Of a stretch of DNA of 17,478 nucleotides, positions 12,801 through 15,807 are shown piece by piece. The notes under the pieces were generated by a model, which had not been told where the DNA came from, searched no databases, and saw only the letters and a list, made by a program, of their open reading frames with translations. Position numbers and translations under genes: made by a program. Each line of letters opens with the position of its first letter. Within the stretch, counting starts at the first letter, position 1. Source of the stretch: Chromera velia (lineage: Eukaryota > Sar > Chromeraceae); NCBI GenBank assembly GCA_018398765.1, contig JAHBMJ010002586.1, positions 1-17,478 of the forward strand. Direction: 5' to 3'.

Positions 12801-15775
12801 CCACCACGTCGACCCCCACAAAGTTGGCCTCACTCCTGCGCCCCGTCAGCAAGGGAGGCGCTCCACCCCCCAACCAGCCGCTGAAAGAGGGGGCAATGAA
12901 GACAGTACCAGACCGGAATCCTGCCGGGGGGGCGAGGAACTTGAAGGGAGACAGAGCTGCCAGCAGAAAAAGAAGAAGACACCGAAGAAGACTCACATCT
13001 CTCGACTATGATTCCCTTCGGACTTCCTACTCGGGTCAATCCATACGGGTCGGAGGACAGGTGTGCGGCGACGGGGCCACTGTGAGTGATTCAGGAAAGC
13101 AGTCCGAGGACTCCGTGGAGGGCCGGTCATACTCTGAGTCGACAGACGGCACTTCCTCCGTCGTCTGCGAATTGTGTCCCGCCGGTCTCTACAAAGATTT
13201 GGTGCTCAACGGACCCTGCAGAGGTCGCTGCTTCTCCAACGGTGACACAGTTCCAGGTGCCCAAACTGCGCGGCAATGTTACTGCAAAGAAGGGTATTAC
13301 TTCCTAGCGGGACCAGACACCGCCACATTTTGGGACAAGGCGCAGTGCAAGAAATGCATGACAGGCGCCTACTGCCCGGGGGGCTTCCGAGCCCCTGTCC
13401 GCGCCCGTCTCCAGTCGGACGCCAACTTCACGGACATCGCCCAAGAGGACCACGGACTTCCAAAACCCCTGGCGGGATATTTCAGAATATCAGCCGAGCC
13501 GGAGGACGTCCACCAGTGCCCGAACCCGGACTCGTGTGACGGAGGGGCCGTCAATTCCTGTTCTGAGGGGCACACAGGGGTCAGTCGGTCGGTCGGTCGG
13601 TCGGTCGGTCGAGGCACAAAAAGAGGGCGTACTCGAATGGTGATGCATCGATATAAGGGTGCGCGCTGGTTGACAACTAGAGGCGTCCCACAGTAACACC
13701 CCGATGAACGCATTCCCCTCGCTGTCCTTCCAGTCCCCCCTTGGTTGTTTGAAGGGGACGCAAGGACTGACGATAGGGAGCAGGGGAGGTTCTCCTCGTG
13801 CGGGCGGGTGGCTTTATTGTCAAGTAGAAAGAAGTTTCGCAATGTGGGCTTATTCTGTATCCCATGCGTGTGTGTGTGTGTGCAGATTCTGTGCGGAGAT
13901 TGTCTTCCCGGGTATTTCCGTCTGCTCGGAGGGACCCAATGCCAGCGGTGTGCGGAGAATCGGTACGGTCCTCTTGTGACTGGCGCCTTCACTTCTTTTG
14001 TCTGCATTCTCACCTGCTTCGGGTTCGGTGCTGCAGTCATTTGGTCCTCCCGGGATGTCAGGGACGGCCTCGCGCCTCTCATTTTCCGGATCGTCCTCAA
14101 CTTTGTCGGGTCAGTCAGTCAGTCCGTCTGCATGAGTGTGTGGGGGTGAGAGGACTGAAAAATACCATCAGAGATCGTTCAGACTTTCTTCTTTAAATTC
14201 TCATGGGATTGTGTCTCAATCTTGCGCGGCCCCTCCACTTGTGCTCTTGTCTAAGTCGAAAGGGAGTTGGTAGATCTCTCAAATGTTTTTTGTACTGTAG
14301 ATTTCTGTGTTCTATTTTGCAGTTCCGTTGCGGTGCTTCAGCACTTCAACCTTGACCAGATCCTGCAGTCGAAGATGCAGAGCTGGTCTGCGAACTTCAT
14401 CGGGTCTCTTTTGTCGTTGAATGAACTGAACCCCTTTCTGGCGTTCAACTTCGATTGTCTGTTGAGAGCTCCGGCACTCGACTTGGGAGGCGATCGGGAG
14501 ATTCGAGCAAGTGAGGAAGCGTTCCTCCCTGCTTCTGACGTCTTTGTCTTCACCCAGATCTTCTACGCCGTCCTGCCCTTCTTCCTCTTCTTGGGCATCG
14601 CCGTTTTCTCTGCGTTCACCCTTGCACTCTTCCACCTTTGCAACAGGTGAGAAACAAAAGTGAAAATAACATTGCTGAAAAGACAAATGGGTGGACCAGG
14701 CAGACATTCAAAAGCAAAATGTCAGGCTCATGGTATGGAAGGAACAGGTGTCGTTTTCCGGTTTCCTTGAGCCACTCTCCTCCCTTTCTTCCCTGCCTCC
14801 CTCCCTGCTTCTTTGCCTTCAGACGCCGGGTGCGAGAGCAGACAATCGCTTACAGGAGTCTCTGTGACGTCGTATTGGGACCCGCCAAAGCGGCGGAAAT
14901 GCTGAGCGTTGATCAAAAGACGACCACTCCCGCCGCAGGAATGAAAGGAGGTGGCCAGAATTCGCGCAGTGCAACGGGAAACGACCCGAGTGCAGGGAAC
15001 GTTCAGCAGGCGCAGGCAGGGGCCCTCCGTTTGGAAGCTTTCAGACGGACAGCGAGGAGGCGCCTGAGGGTTCAGAGGGCGTTTGGGTTGTTCCGATGGG
15101 TCTACAAGACAGGCTCTGCATTGGAAATTCTGCAGACGTTCTTGGAAGACGTCGCGCCCATCTGCGTTGCCTCTCTGATTCTTCTGCACAACACAGTGAC
15201 GGCACAGCTCTTGCAGCTCCTCGACTGCGTTCAGCTGGCAAACGTCCAGGTAAGCTGAGGGGGGGGGCTTTCTCACCTGCCTGCCTGCCTGCAGAGAAAT
15301 TGGGTTTTTACTACATTCACCGAACTGCGTTTGTCCCATACATAACGTTGTCTTCGCCTGATACATAACGTTGTCTCATGTAAGGCGGTTTCTTAGAACA
15401 TGCATATTTTGCCTTTTGTTAACTCTCATTTCTTTCCGCTCTCCCAATGTCTGACGCTGCAGACACTGACGGGCAACGATGATGCAGCAACCACCAGCGC
15501 ACTCACGAGTGGAACGACAACGGTGAACGAGGACCAGGAGGGGTTCGCTTACGAACTGCGAATGCGGTGAGTGAGTGAGTGAGTGAGTGAGTGAGTGAGT
15601 GATCGGTGAATGTGGTATAAGAGACAGAAGTGTTTCCACGGATTGTGTCGGTATGACACAAGCATCTCGCTCCTCCAAAGTCCAAGCATGTCAGACTGGT
15701 CCGTGCATCGAACTTCATTTGTGGGCTTTTCTCTGACAGTAACCGTTCGTCTGTGCTTATAGATGTGTGTCTGTC

Positions 15776-15807
<32 letters not shown>

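Noticed and set aside
13369-14100. Minus-strand open frame of 243 codons
   Set aside because: It crosses exon 28, intron 28 (including its tetranucleotide repeat) and exon 29. Low-complexity and no recognisable motif.
14728-15366. Minus-strand open frame of 212 codons
   Set aside because: Antisense to exon 31 and its flanking introns. The sense frame has helix and basic-loop features and correct phase.
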